Source: Saturnia japonica (taxonomy: Eukaryota > Arthropoda > Insecta > Lepidoptera > Saturniidae). From it: a stretch of DNA of 64,000 bases. Positions within the stretch are counted from its first letter, which is position 1. Each line of letters opens with the position of its first letter. The notes beneath the pieces are model-generated. The model saw nothing but the letters and a program-made list of their open reading frames with translations, made no database searches and was not told where the DNA came from. This document shows, piece by piece, positions 37,801 to 44,470 of the stretch. A program made the position numbers and the translations under genes. The stretch is taken from contig CM065307.1 in NCBI GenBank assembly GCA_033032175.1, forward strand, positions 9,548,001 through 9,612,000, in the 5' to 3' direction.

Positions 37801-39327
37801 AAATAATGAATTATTTGTGAGGGTGTTTTTATATACATGGTATTAAATACTTTTCGAAATAAATACTTATTCATCATAAGTATTTAATTTTGAACAAAAT
37901 TGCCCTTTACAGTAATTGATTTAAATTAATATTTTAGTAGCTATAACAGTTTTAAAATAACTCTACAGCAAAATAATGATCAGGTATAGTGAGTGCATTT
38001 TAATTATGCAGAATAATGTGGGAGGCATGCGGTACCTATAATACAGTGCCTACAACCCACTTTCTCTCTCTTATATGACACGGATGAAGTTGCACAGGTC
38101 AGTTAGTAAGTTATAATAGACAGTGAACATTTTTTAACATATTACTGAATTGAGCAACTGTCACCCTGTTATTCCCTAGCTAGATACTAGCTACCCTAGC
38201 TCTTCAAAAATTTTGGAAGATTTGGCAAGATAGATAAGACTACATAGTCATTGGTTAAGTTGTAGCTAAATTCTACTCTACTTTTGTAATTTTAATAAAT
38301 TATAATATAAGTAAATAACATTATAAGTAAATAAAACATACAGTGACTTGCATTCCAGATTGCTATTTACAAGCATTTTTTTAATATTATCTATGTTACC
38401 TACTTTATTAAGGTAAGAAGCAACATTTAACCCTTTAAGAAGCATTGCTTCCATGTTGTTGACTCCTGCCATCACATGTCAATAACTAATTGTATCTAGC
38501 CACTTTTTCCAAAAAGTATTGACTTATTACTGGAGTCAAATAATGAAGTATTTTTATACCTAAAGTTACTAACAAGTTTTATGATCATAGTATTAGGCAA
38601 AAATCATATCTTGACCTTTACTCTGGCTTTACAATAAAATATTGAGCAACAACAAAGTGGTGCATTCTAAAGCACAAATCTTTATTGGTTGTAGCAACTA
38701 TAATAAAATAAGAATGAAAGAATATACTTACTAAAGTTTGAGCTAAGAAGTTTTAGTAACAACATTTTAAATTTTGCTAGAACGGATGGTTTATAATAGA
38801 AGTATCATTCAACATTAATAATCATTGATCCACAGAAACTTGATTGATTCTTTTATAAGCACATCACTTAAACAAATCAGCATAACAATTAACTAATAAA
38901 CTACTAATGTGTATTTAATACATGAAAAACAAGAGTATAGACTTATTTATAAATATTTATGTTCAATAATAGTCATTTTTGGTGTAGATGCTATAATACT
39001 TAAATTTATAGTAAGACAAACCTTTTAATCACTTTATAGTATTTATACATAAATCTAAATAAAAAATTACTTACCAAGGCTATGGAGACTCTTTTTTAAT
39101 GAATTTATACCATCAACGAAAGACCAGAAAAGGTCTGAGCTTTCACCAGCCAAATACTCAGCCAGTTCAAGTACTATCGGAGTGGCCTCCCATTTGGCAC
39201 TGACGATAGTAGTCACAGATTTCGATTTCTTTTCTTCTCTCTTTGAAAAATCTAAAGTCGAACCGAAAGTAATAATAGCGGTGGCTAAAATAACGAATGA
39301 CAACAAACCAACGCCGGTGGATCTCAT
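4656..39327 (-). CDS. Uggt: UDP-glucose:glycoprotein glucosyltransferase, 26 exons
   Basis: This enzyme of the ER lumen adds one glucose back to N-glycans of misfolded glycoproteins so that they re-enter the calnexin/calreticulin cycle. I joined 26 exons by GT-AG sites and reading phase, giving about 1,544 codons, the usual length of animal UGGT (about 1,550). The order is: signal peptide (residues 1-24, hydrophobic core [12 protein letters not shown]), thioredoxin-like folding-sensor domains (about 40-960), beta-rich linker, and a GT24 glucosyltransferase domain from about residue 1250. That domain carries the metal-binding DAD (about 1362-1364) and a later DQD. The C-terminal third matches animal UGGT almost word for word ([40 protein letters not shown]). 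Exon 5 holds a one-base frameshift and the C-terminus as written lacks an ER-retrieval tail. Introns carry many transposons. Product identity is near certain; exon ends are inferred from splice consensus. Confidence 0.96.
5260..5381 (-). CDS. Uggt: Uggt exon 25 (DQD motif)
   Basis: Completes [20 protein letters not shown] and ends [11 protein letters not shown] is the second acidic motif of the active site; [12 protein letters not shown] is family-invariant. The donor is CTC|GTAAGT. Confidence 0.97.
5480..5715. repeat. dispersed repeat family 1, copy a
   Basis: TTACGTGACGTAGTTTG, AATGGAGCCGTCATCTTGTT and GAGCTTATGTTTGAAGATT align with the segment at 48.50-48.78 kb. No coding or terminal repeats seen. 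It lies in the intron between Uggt exons 24 and 25 and ends about 30 bp from exon 24. Confidence 0.7.
5743..5909 (-). CDS. Uggt: Uggt exon 24
   Basis: Reads [20 protein letters not shown] through [37 protein letters not shown] and [10 protein letters not shown] are catalytic-domain signatures. The donor is TTAG|GTTGGC. Confidence 0.97.
6345..7518 (-). mobile_element. mellifera-type mariner (DD34D class), internally deleted
   Basis: It is bounded by TA and inverted ends GGTCGGGAAAA/TTTTCCCGACC. The minus strand encodes broken mariner transposase: [13 protein letters not shown] and [12 protein letters not shown] (first Asp), [16 protein letters not shown], then [16 protein letters not shown] (third Asp). 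Between GVIF near 6672 and GWEVLVHPP near 6655, the stretch that should hold HDNARPHT with the second catalytic Asp is missing. Other frameshifts are present. It lies in the intron between Uggt exons 23 and 24, 36 bp from the donor. Confidence 0.94.
7555..7658 (-). CDS. Uggt: Uggt exon 23
   Basis: Reads [20 protein letters not shown] through [24 protein letters not shown] is invariant in the family. The mellifera-type mariner begins 36 bp past its donor. Confidence 0.97.
8658..8840 (-). CDS. Uggt: Uggt exon 22 (DAD metal-binding motif)
   Basis: Sixty-one codons ending [13 protein letters not shown] is the DXD motif that binds the metal and UDP-glucose phosphates. QYQWPRWL and [14 protein letters not shown] are also conserved. 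Donor CAG|GTGAAT. Confidence 0.97.
9015..9092. repeat. dispersed repeat family 4, compact copy
   Basis: TTAGGCTACAGAGCGTGTCA through CGAAAAACATAACCATCCTT, the uninterrupted version of the 41.1-kb copy. It lies in the intron between Uggt exons 21 and 22. Confidence 0.65.
10578..10755 (-). CDS. Uggt: Uggt exon 21 (start of GT24 catalytic domain)
   Basis: Reads [20 protein letters not shown] through [30 protein letters not shown] and [11 protein letters not shown] open the glucosyltransferase family 24 domain. The donor is AAG|GTACTA. Confidence 0.97.
11232..11405 (-). CDS. Uggt: Uggt exon 20 (linker to catalytic domain)
   Basis: Reads [20 protein letters not shown] through GGIWNSIAR. This is the variable linker ahead of the glucosyltransferase fold. 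The acceptor is TTTCAG|ACATG and the donor CAAG|GTAACA. Confidence 0.91.
11565..11765. repeat. dispersed repeat family 3, copy a
   Basis: GTTGATTTTACGATTATCGA and AAATGCATGTTTTTAGTTTA, then TTTGCACGACGTAAC, are shared with 25.39-25.88 kb, which carries extra sequence between the two blocks. Confidence 0.7.
12022..12246 (-). CDS. Uggt: Uggt exon 19
   Basis: Reads [20 protein letters not shown] through SEEIYEVIG. The motifs [33 protein letters not shown] and LR.GRS are classic UGGT. Open reading continues a few codons past the true end; donor CGG|GTCAGT is the one that keeps phase into exon 20. Confidence 0.94.
12565..12774 (-). CDS. Uggt: Uggt exon 18
   Basis: Reads [20 protein letters not shown] through [38 protein letters not shown] and YDLDN are diagnostic of UGGT. 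Confidence 0.96.
13715..13854 (-). CDS. Uggt: Uggt exon 17
   Basis: Reads [20 protein letters not shown] through [24 protein letters not shown] and SDMPLK are strongly conserved UGGT motifs. The acceptor is ACCAG|ATAG and the donor AAAG|GTAGGA. Confidence 0.94.
14553..14840. repeat. dispersed repeat family 2, copy a
   Basis: CTTCCAGATTATTTTAAAAA and TTTCTTTGCTCTCCAACAAT recur, in the same order and orientation, at 30.99-31.29 kb. It lies in the intron between Uggt exons 16 and 17. Confidence 0.75.
15175..15360 (+). pseudogene. relic of a second DD41D-type transposase
   Basis: One frame reads [14 protein letters not shown], stop, [42 protein letters not shown] and SPDL..VDFYVWG are transposase motifs, again with 41 positions between the Asp residues. 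It is a different family from the element at 2.5-3.8 kb ([12 protein letters not shown] is typical of another insect lineage). No ends were found. It lies in the intron between Uggt exons 16 and 17. Confidence 0.75.
16377..16537 (-). CDS. Uggt: Uggt exon 16
   Basis: Continues as [20 protein letters not shown] through [12 protein letters not shown]. The donor is ACAG|GTAACT. It lies in the last sensor domain ahead of the beta-sandwich. Confidence 0.9.
16663..16697. repeat. (AT)n microsatellite
   Basis: About 35 bp of alternating AT with one phase change, in the intron upstream of Uggt exon 16. Confidence 0.9.
17014..17102 (-). CDS. Uggt: Uggt exon 15
   Basis: An 89-bp exon reading [20 protein letters not shown] then an acidic DVIDDDD run. 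It is separated from exon 14 by an 85-bp intron. The donor GATG|GTTTGT leaves phase 1. Confidence 0.88.
17188..17366 (-). CDS. Uggt: Uggt exon 14
   Basis: Reads [20 protein letters not shown] through [20 protein letters not shown] and [11 protein letters not shown] match the conserved VNGRV.GPL and F...DF.LLE motif. A MITE ends about 20 bp upstream of its acceptor. Confidence 0.94.
17389..17779. mobile_element. 391-bp MITE next to a splice acceptor
   Basis: The inverted ends share GACCCTTCGAGTCTCAAATG and about ten further bases (17391-17420 against 17748-17777), with TA on both sides. No coding capacity. It lies in the intron between Uggt exons 13 and 14, with one end only about 20 bp from the exon 14 acceptor. 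Confidence 0.88.
18710..18895 (-). CDS. Uggt: Uggt exon 13
   Basis: Sixty-two codons, [20 protein letters not shown] through [10 protein letters not shown]. The exact acceptor is ambiguous by two bases because of an AGAGAG run; 18895 keeps phase 0. The donor is TTG|GTATGT. Confidence 0.9.
19668..19816 (-). CDS. Uggt: Uggt exon 12
   Basis: Reads [20 protein letters not shown] through [32 protein letters not shown] is a clear UGGT motif. The intron upstream of it holds the 1.6-kb Helitron copy. Confidence 0.92.
20025..21659 (-). mobile_element. non-autonomous Helitron, copy 1
   Basis: Read on the minus strand it starts TCCATACTAATATTATAAAT after an A and ends CTAG before a T, the Helitron signature of insertion between A and T. 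Just inside the 3' end lies a GC-rich palindromic stretch (GTGCGGAGCCGCGGGCAC). There are no inverted repeats, no target duplication and no Rep/helicase coding. It matches the copy at 60919-62908 along its length. It lies in the intron between Uggt exons 11 and 12. Confidence 0.88.
21954..22069 (-). CDS. Uggt: Uggt exon 11
   Basis: Completes [20 protein letters not shown] and runs to [12 protein letters not shown]. The correct frame runs across a reading overlapped by longer meaningless frames. The 4-kb intron before it contains a cecropia-type mariner, a SINE and AT repeats. Confidence 0.92.
22685..22740 (+). repeat. Helitron-type 3' end fragment
   Basis: CTAGCGACCCGCCCCAGCTT followed by CGTACGGGTACAAT is a GC-rich palindromic end, common at one edge of lepidopteran interspersed elements. 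A possible opposite edge (ACAGCGGAAAACGACTTC) lies at 23.62 kb, where the cecropia-type mariner has landed. Confidence 0.5.
22806..23056 (+). repeat. tRNA-derived SINE, copy 1
   Basis: The head GCCTCATTAGCCCAGTGG is a polymerase III box A and is followed by a degenerate box B (GTTTCGATTCTCG). The body (AGCTTGGAGTTTGGCTTTGT, GTCCGATTAATGGCAATAA, AGGCGTGATAGTAAGTTATG) is shared with the copy at 56.87-57.13 kb. It lies in the intron between Uggt exons 10 and 11. Confidence 0.88.
23649..24929 (+). mobile_element. cecropia-type mariner (DD34D)
   Basis: The element is 1,281 bp, bounded by TA, with inverted ends starting GGTCTTTACCTATGAAATTG that match over about 28 bases. Its transposase resembles the Hsmar1/SETMAR (cecropia) branch of mariner. 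It lies in the intron between Uggt exons 10 and 11 and has inserted into an older repeat. Confidence 0.95.
23838..24854 (+). pseudogene. cecropia-type mariner transposase with two offsetting frameshifts
   Basis: The N-terminal part reads [20 protein letters not shown] and ends after SKVKKLDK at a stop at 24177-24179. The expected [13 protein letters not shown] section lies in a shifted frame to about 24250, and the frame then returns to [20 protein letters not shown]. The catalytic triad is complete: Asp in TCDEKW, Asp in [10 protein letters not shown], Asp in [12 protein letters not shown], with 34 residues between the last two. C-terminal [13 protein letters not shown] is typical. Both lesions are single-base scale, so it is recently dead or misread. 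Confidence 0.93.
25393..25885. repeat. dispersed repeat family 3, copy b, split by AT repeats
   Basis: The same flanking blocks as at 11.57-11.77 kb are separated by about 250 bp containing (AT)n and CGGTTTCCCGGTAACGGCTC. This suggests a later insertion in this copy. Confidence 0.65.
25578..25660. repeat. (AT)n microsatellite
   Basis: Three AT runs separated by short A/T interruptions, in the intron between Uggt exons 10 and 11. Confidence 0.9.
26088..26284 (-). CDS. Uggt: Uggt exon 10
   Basis: Reads [20 protein letters not shown] through [18 protein letters not shown] is the conserved UGGT motif of this domain. The donor CGCG|GTAAAC leaves phase 2. Confidence 0.93.
26529..26708 (-). CDS. 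Uggt: Uggt exon 9
   Basis: Sixty codons, [20 protein letters not shown] through [12 protein letters not shown]. The acceptor is TTTTAG|CTCC and the donor CAA|GTAAGT. It lies in the sensor region. Confidence 0.92.
27166..27375 (-). CDS. Uggt: Uggt exon 8
   Basis: Seventy codons, [20 protein letters not shown] through EAYYFLTQ, phase 0. [10 protein letters not shown] is typical of the third thioredoxin-like domain. The intron before it holds the satellite array. Confidence 0.93.
27545..30235 (-). repeat. ~100-bp satellite array in a Uggt intron
   Basis: Around 27 tandem units of about 100 bp are recognisable by GAACTCTCATACACTGGGTC and AAAAGCTCCGAGTTCAATTC. From about 27.89 to 28.78 kb three unit types recur in fixed order, giving an exact 300-bp higher-order period: the rows starting at 28081, 28381 and 28681 are identical for 60 bases. 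From 28.78 to 29.9 kb the units are ragged, with many single-base losses, and 29520-29710 is hardly recognisable. Many units are open on the minus strand because their length is near 99 bp; I do not regard them as coding. The array lies between Uggt exons 7 and 8. Confidence 0.95.
30340..30774 (+). repeat. Helitron-like fragment
   Basis: TGTCTGTCTGTTTGTTCCGG and ACGGTTGGACCGATTTTGAC are the familiar internal phrase of lepidopteran Helitron-type repeats. A candidate 3' end is CACGGGCATAGCTAG before T. The 5' end was not found. Confidence 0.55.
30660..30949. repeat. inverted repeat with ~90-bp arms
   Basis: Arm 30660-30749 (AAGCATTTTTGTCTTTAAAA, then TAGCCGGGAGCG, GATTCGCGCGGG) is matched in reverse by 30861-30949 with few mismatches, leaving a loop of about 110 bp. 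The loop contains a Helitron-like CTAG end near 30771. It lies in the Uggt intron between exons 7 and 8, so the pre-mRNA could fold into a long duplex. Confidence 0.85.
30990..31285. repeat. dispersed repeat family 2, copy b
   Basis: Aligned partner of 14.55-14.84 kb over nearly 290 bp; it lies between the inverted repeat and Uggt exon 7. Confidence 0.75.
31495..31580 (+). repeat. Helitron-related fragment
   Basis: CCCATCGGAAAATTAGAAAA and GTACAGACAGAACTACAGAT match a block inside Helitron copy 1 (about 20.77-20.82 kb). It ends just before Uggt exon 7. Confidence 0.6.
31588..31808 (-). CDS. Uggt: Uggt exon 7
   Basis: Reads [20 protein letters not shown] through [37 protein letters not shown] is the hallmark joint between the first and second sensor domains. 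The donor is TAT|GTAAGT. Confidence 0.94.
32614..32827 (-). CDS. Uggt: Uggt exon 6
   Basis: Reads [20 protein letters not shown] through [10 protein letters not shown]. The acceptor is TTTTAG|ACGAAA and the donor [24 protein letters not shown] is a conserved UGGT motif near residue 390. Confidence 0.93.
33082..33285 (-). CDS. Uggt: Uggt exon 5, with a one-base frameshift
   Basis: The first half reads [17 protein letters not shown] through PLKVWQMQ in phase with exon 4. After WQMQ the correct UGGT sequence ([20 protein letters not shown], then [12 protein letters not shown]) is found only in another frame. One base is missing near 33181-33187 (GGCTCAG where family members encode Gln-Asp-Leu). 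Length is 204 bp, where 205 is needed to keep phase with exons 4 and 6. An assembly error or a null allele are the two explanations. Confidence 0.92.
33861..34051 (-). CDS. Uggt: Uggt exon 4
   Basis: Reads [20 protein letters not shown], then a Glu/Asp-rich stretch, then [24 protein letters not shown] is the standard UGGT sequence ahead of the acidic loop. The acceptor is CTTCAG|ACTCGG and the donor AAA|GTAAGT. Confidence 0.93.
34850..35280. repeat. Helitron-derived internal repeats
   Basis: At least two tandem units of about 115 bp contain CAAAAAGAAAATCA.(A)GATGG and TATATTACTGCATATACATT. The same phrase occurs inside both large Helitron copies (near 20.83-20.95 kb and 61.66-61.80 kb). It lies in the Uggt intron between exons 3 and 4. 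Confidence 0.7.
35505..35586 (-). repeat. Helitron 5'-end fragment
   Basis: AACAGACAGACAGAGTTACT followed by TTTATAATATTAGTATGAAT is the reverse complement of the first 80 bases of the large Helitron family. Only this end is present. Confidence 0.75.
36219..36398 (-). CDS. Uggt: Uggt exon 3
   Basis: Sixty codons, [20 protein letters not shown] through YVVRWNIK, in phase 0. It contains the conserved LYGELG and Y..RW elements of the first sensor domain. The donor is AAAG|GTAATA. Confidence 0.93.
36907..37160 (-). CDS. Uggt: Uggt exon 2 (first thioredoxin-like domain)
   Basis: Joins exon 1 in phase to read [16 protein letters not shown] and continues to KLHNEFDV. The acceptor is TGTAG|AGACAG and the donor GTT|GTGAGT. 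It contributes to the first folding-sensor domain. Confidence 0.93.
37161..39074. other. Uggt intron 1 (1.9 kb)
   Basis: Contains a Helitron-like fragment. An open stretch at 38278-38475 has no family match and is not needed, since exons 1 and 2 join perfectly. Confidence 0.8.
37434..37640 (+). repeat. Helitron-like 5' fragment, second family
   Basis: TATACTAATATTATAAAGCT followed by a GTTTGTTTGTTTG run and ACTACTGGTTGGAGTGGAAA is the standard start of another lepidopteran Helitron-type family. A related fragment lies at 53.69-53.85 kb. Confidence 0.6.
39075..39327 (-). CDS. Uggt: Uggt exon 1 (start codon, signal peptide)
   Basis: Codes for residues 1-84. It begins [17 protein letters not shown], a signal peptide, then the UGGT N-terminal motif [18 protein letters not shown]. 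The donor is TTG|GTAAGT. This is copy A of a duplicated segment; copy B lies at 41.75-43.81 kb and is frameshifted. Confidence 0.95.
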
Positions 39328-41095
39328 TTTGACTATAGTATCTTACAAATTAATTATTAATTACACTACGCTATCTGTCTAAAGTTACCCCACATTTGAA
39401 CTCCACGTTAAAAATGTAAACATAGTTTTATTAAAATTTATAAAACATCGACACCTATTCAACAAAATATAATAAACTCATGACTAGGGATGACTCGAAC
39501 GAGTAAATTTGAGAAATACTCGATTCTTTTTTTAAGATATAAAGAACTTGTAAGTGCTTGTAAGTATCAAGTAAATATGTTTATAATTTTAGATTATTTT
39601 TCTATTGAACAGTGGCATCTTTGTAATCATTATGCGTGCAACATATAAATATGTTTTAACGTTTGAACAATCTATGGTTGATGGAAGAAATTTACGTATA
39701 ATTTTTGTAGTACAGTATAAAACGTCATGTCGACAAATCATGTTTGTACATTAGAATAATTCAACCTATAGGAGGAATGGTAACATATCAAAGCTATAGA
39801 AATATAAAAAACATAATTTCGGGTTCTCGTACAATATATCATATACGAAGCTCTGAAAACTACTAGATCCACATTTTGAAATGTTTGTGGTTTCTACTAC
39901 TCTACTTCTACCAACAGTGGATCAAAAGGAAGCACGTTCGATAATCTCGATTTCTAGAAAGTATTAACCAGGAAAGTTAAAGTTATTGTTTTTGGGAAAA
40001 GCAGGCTTTCCAATAATAATTCAGACTTTTTCCTTATATTGTGAATTGAAACATAAAAGCACAAAACTAATGAAAGTATTGTTGGTTTTACTGGTATTTA
40101 AATCATAGAAAAATAATTATATTAGTATCTACCGCTACGAGGAAATATCGAGACTTTATAATCAATACCATGTAAGAATCAATACTTTAATTCCAATAGT
40201 GAATCGAGTGAAAGTATCAAACCTAACTGGTATCGTTTCATCCCTACTCATAACATGTCGATGACATGTCAAGTGACACGGATAACCAAAAAAACCAAAG
40301 AGGTGAAAACTAGGCATGGGAATTATTGATATTTAAAAATAATCTCACAGTTACGAAATTATATTTTAATCACGGGTATTTCACTTACGATAAATGAATA
40401 CCAATCTGTAAGAGCAAAATTATTTAACCAGGTCTGCAAGACTTCAAATAACTATCTTTTATTTTTCAGCCTTGCTTAAGCGCTATATAAATTACTAAAA
40501 ATATGTATATCCCAAGTCTTGAGAGTAACACCAATAAGATCCCTAGGTGTCCCTAGCTGTTAAATATATATTGTATGAATTATGAGATTTGTAATTCAAT
40601 GAAATAAATTCATGTTATCATGCGATATATAATAAGGGTACAAATTTTGTATGTAGTAACACAGTTATTTTGGATTAAATATATAGCAGGTGACATTTTT
40701 TTTGTTTTCATATGAAAAAAAGCAGTGATTAATTATTATTTTCATGCCTATTGACTACACGTCCACCAATGACAGCTGAACACGGCGCAGGACAGTGTTA
40801 CCAAACGCATAGTAGTTACGGTTGATCTACTTTAATTTCAATTACATGTCATTCTACTTTATACTATATTATTAAAAATACAGTGTATGGAGAACTCTGT
40901 TTTTATCTAGCCAAAAATTCATCTGTTGAGGCAAAAAAGTGTGAATTTACTATCAAAATAATGATGAAAAAAACATTATGATTTAGAAATTAAACAAACT
41001 AAATTATTAAAAACTAAACAAAAAACCCAACTGCAACAAAAACACTTGACTAAAAACATTTATTTTAATAATAATCATTTTTATTTGTTCCCCAG

Positions 41096-41360
41096 GTGTA
41101 GGCTACAGAGCGTGTCAAAGAAATAGAAATACATATATATATACATATGTGATGTGAACTTCTTGGTTTAACCATAGACTTATTTATGTATAAATGACAA
41201 ACGTTGTCACTAGATTTTATCTGTCATGTTTAGATTTTAATACGTGCCATTTTAATGTTGAATAAAGCTAAAGTTCTCAGTTATATCGTATTTATTATGC
41301 ATCAATAGGTACTTAGATACACTCGAAAAACATAACCTTCCTTTTTCGCAGTCGGGTAAA
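41096..41360. repeat. dispersed repeat family 4 with an internal insert
   Basis: GGCTACAGAGCGTGTCAAAG and ACACTCGAAAAACATAACC are adjacent at 9.02-9.09 kb but are about 185 bp apart here. A third copy is at 26.86-26.94 kb (GACACGCTCTGTAGCCTAAA). Confidence 0.65.
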
Positions 41361-41573
41361 ATGAGTGTATGCGAACTCTAAAAGCGATAATGATAATTTA
41401 GTGCTTATTAGGGAAGAGAATAAATGCCAATTTAATCATGTAAACATTTTTTAGTATACACTGTAAAAAAAGTGATAATTTTTTGTATTAAGCACCGTAT
41501 TTTTGTCGTAAAAACTGAAGAACTGACAGCATAATTTTTGAACCCAAAGCACTGTATTTCTAAACGTCGTCAT

Positions 41574-41750
41574 TGTAGCAGATTATGAGCCGGTAGCGCA
41601 GTGGAAGTTATTTGTAGTAATAAATAAAACCAGCATATAAAAGTAAAGAACAGGAAAACATTATATAAGGTAGCAAAGATCTTTACATAACAAAAGAGAA
41701 CTGTTGACTAATACCAAATTTAAAATATGGAAGATACAAATGTATTTATA
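41574..41750 (-). repeat. copia 3' LTR, truncated
   Basis: Matches the other LTR from TGTAGCAGATT to GGAAGATACAAAT and then runs directly into the duplicated Uggt segment at a shared TTTATAAA. About the last 15-20 bp of the LTR are missing. Confidence 0.85.
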
Positions 41751-43812
41751 AAAGTATTTATGTTCAATAATAGTCATTTTTGGTGTAGATGCTATAATAC
41801 TTAAATTTATAGTAAGACAAACCTTTTAATCACTTTATAGTATTTATACATAAATCTAAATAAAAAATTACTTACCAAGCATGGAGACTCTTTTTTAATG
41901 AATTTATACCATCAACGAAAGACCAAACAAGTGAGCTTTCACCAGCCAAATACTCAGCCGTTCAAGTACTATCGGAGTGGCCTCCCATTTGGCACTGACG
42001 ATATAGTCACAGATTTCGATTCTTTTTCTTCTCTCTTTGAAAAATCTAAAGTCGAACCGAAAGTAATAATAGCGGTGGCTAAAATAACGAATGACAACAA
42101 ACCAACGCCGGTGGATCTCATTTTGACTATCTTACAAATTATTTAATTACACTACGCTATCTGTCTAAAGTTACCCCACATTTGAACTCCACGTTAAAAA
42201 TGTAAACATAGTTTTATTAAAATTTATAAAACATCGACACCTATTCAACAAAATATAATAAACTCATGACTAGGGATGACTCAACGAGTAAATTTGAGAA
42301 ATACTCGATTCTTTTTTTAAGATATAAAAATTGAAGTCATCAAGTAAATATGTTTATAATTTTAGATTATTTTTCTATTGAACAGTGGCATCTTTGTAAT
42401 CATTATGCGTGCAACATATAAAGATGTTTTAACGTTTGAACAATCTATGGTTGATGGAAGAAATTTACGTATAATTTTTGTAGTACAGTATAAAACGTCA
42501 TGTCGACAAATCATGTTTGTACATTAATAATTCAACCTATAGGAGGAATGGTAACATATCAAAGCTACAGAACATAAAAAACTTAATTTCGGTTTCGTAC
42601 AATAAATCATATAGAAGCTCAAAGCCTTATTAATCCACATTTGAATGTTTGTGGTTTCTACTACTCTACTTCTACCAACAGTGGATCAAAAGAATCACGT
42701 TCGATAATCCATTTCTAGAAAGTATTCGAACTCGGAAAGTTAAAGTTATTGTTTTTGGGAAAAGTCAGGCTTTCCAATAATAATTCAGACTTTTTCCTTA
42801 TATTGTGAATTGAAACATAAAAGCACAAAACTAATCAAAGTATTGTTGATTTTACTGGTATTTAAATCATAGAAAAATAATTATATTAGTATCTACCGCT
42901 ACGAGGAAATATCAACTTTAAATCAATACCATGTAAGAATCAATACTTTAATTCCAATAGTGAATCGAGTGAAAGTACAAACCTAACTGGTATCGTTTCA
43001 TCCCTACTCATAACATGTCGATGACATGTCAAGTGACACGGATAACCAAAAAAACCAAAGAGGTGAAAACTAGGCATGGGAATTATTGATATTTAAAAAT
43101 AACTGCAATTACGAAATTATATTTTAATCACGGGTATTTCACTTACGATAAATGAATACCAATCTGTAAGAGCAAAATTATTTAACCAGGTCTGCAAGAC
43201 TTCAAATAACTATCTTTTATTTTTCAGCCTTGCTTAAGCGCTATATAAATTACTAAAAATATGTATATCCCAAGTCTTGAGAGTAACACCAATAAGATCC
43301 CTAGGTGTCCCTAGCTGTTAAATATATATTGTATGAATTATGAGATTTGTAATTCAATGAAATAAATTCATGTTATCATGCGATATATAATAAGGGTACA
43401 AATTTTGTATGTAGTAACACAGTTATTTTGGATTAAATATATAGCAGGTGACATTTTTTTTTGTTTTCATATGAAAAAAAGCAGTGATTAATTATTATTT
43501 TCATGCCTAGTGACTACACTCCACCAATGACAGCTGAACACGGCGCAGGACAGTGTTACCAAACGCATAGTAGTTACGGTTGATCTACTTTAATTTCAAT
43601 TACATGTCATTCTACTTTATACTATATTATTAAAAATACAGTGTATGGAGAACTCTGTTTTTATCTAGCCAAAAATTCATCTGTTGAGGCAAAAAAGTGT
43701 GAATTTACTATCAAAATAATGATGAAAAAAACATTTGATTTAGAAATTAAACAAACTAAATTATTAAAAACTAAACAAAAAACCAACTGCAACAAAAACC
43801 TGACTAAAACAT
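41750..43812 (-). repeat. duplicated Uggt exon 1 plus upstream DNA (copy B)
   Basis: This is a second copy, in the same orientation, of 38948-41062, including Uggt exon 1, its donor site and about 1.7 kb upstream. Base substitutions are very rare, but there are dozens of 1-5-bp losses. It sits inside the copia element between the truncated LTR and RNase H. Copy A and copy B are separated by about 510 bp of other sequence and the LTR. Confidence 0.93.
41879..42122 (-). pseudogene. frameshifted second copy of Uggt exon 1
   Basis: It retains the start codon, signal peptide and the splice donor. A two-base loss in ACTACTATC shifts the frame before the conserved [10 protein letters not shown] segment, and other losses follow. 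It could not supply a working first exon. Confidence 0.88.
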
Positions 43813-44442
43813 GTGCTTACTGCGGGAATGGAATACGGGATCTTTCGATAACGCTATTGCTCCCTGATTGTCCGCATGTAATTGTACCCTGCTCACAGTC
43901 GCTAACCCGATTTCAGTCAACAAACTATTTAAGTAGATAGCCTCTTTCATAGCTACCGATAAACTTACATATTCTGCCTCACAAGTAGAAGTCGCGACAG
44001 ACCTCTGTTTTTGTGACTTCCAGGATATTACTGCACCAGCTAAGGTAAAAACATAACCTGAATAACTACGTCTATCTATAATACAATTGCCCCAATCACT
44101 ATCAGAATATCCCTTAATAGACTTACCAGTTTTCTTATAAACAAGACCATAATCACGCGTCCTTTTTAAGTAACGCAGGATCCTCATTGCCGCTTTCCAA
44201 CAATTTTTATCTGCTTTATCGACAAACTGACCCATTTCTGCTACTACATTTGCAATATCTGGCCTGGTAGCTACGGATAAATATATCAAACATCCTATTA
44301 ACTCCCTATACGGAAAAATAGAACCACTATCAGTATCAATATTCTGTAGTTTTAAATTAACCTCCATTGGTGTGGCATTTGTATCCTTACAATCTTGGAG
44401 TCCAAAACGTACTATTTTATTTATGTATTGAGATTGTGTCAA
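43812..44442 (-). pseudogene. copia connection/RNase H fragment
   Basis: Reads MTQSQYINKIVRFGLQDCKD, PYRELIGCLIYLSVATRPDI, WKAAMRILRYLKRT, then GYSDSDWG, STCEAEYVSLS and HADNQGAIALS, all copia RNase H marks. It breaks after SRSKH where the duplicated Uggt segment begins. Confidence 0.92.
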
Positions 44443-44470
44443 CTTTATGACGTTGTCACTTTATCAATAT

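Noticed and set aside
38278..38475. Minus-strand open frame with [20 protein letters not shown], possible extra Uggt exon
   Set aside because: Exons 1 and 2 already join in phase and match UGGT without a gap.
41584..41602. GCCGGTAGCGCAGTGG resembling a tRNA box A
   Set aside because: It is inside the copia LTR, recurs in the other LTR, and no box B or cloverleaf follows.
41898..42146. Plus-strand open frame of 82 aa
   Set aside because: Antisense to the duplicated Uggt exon 1; no similarity of its own.
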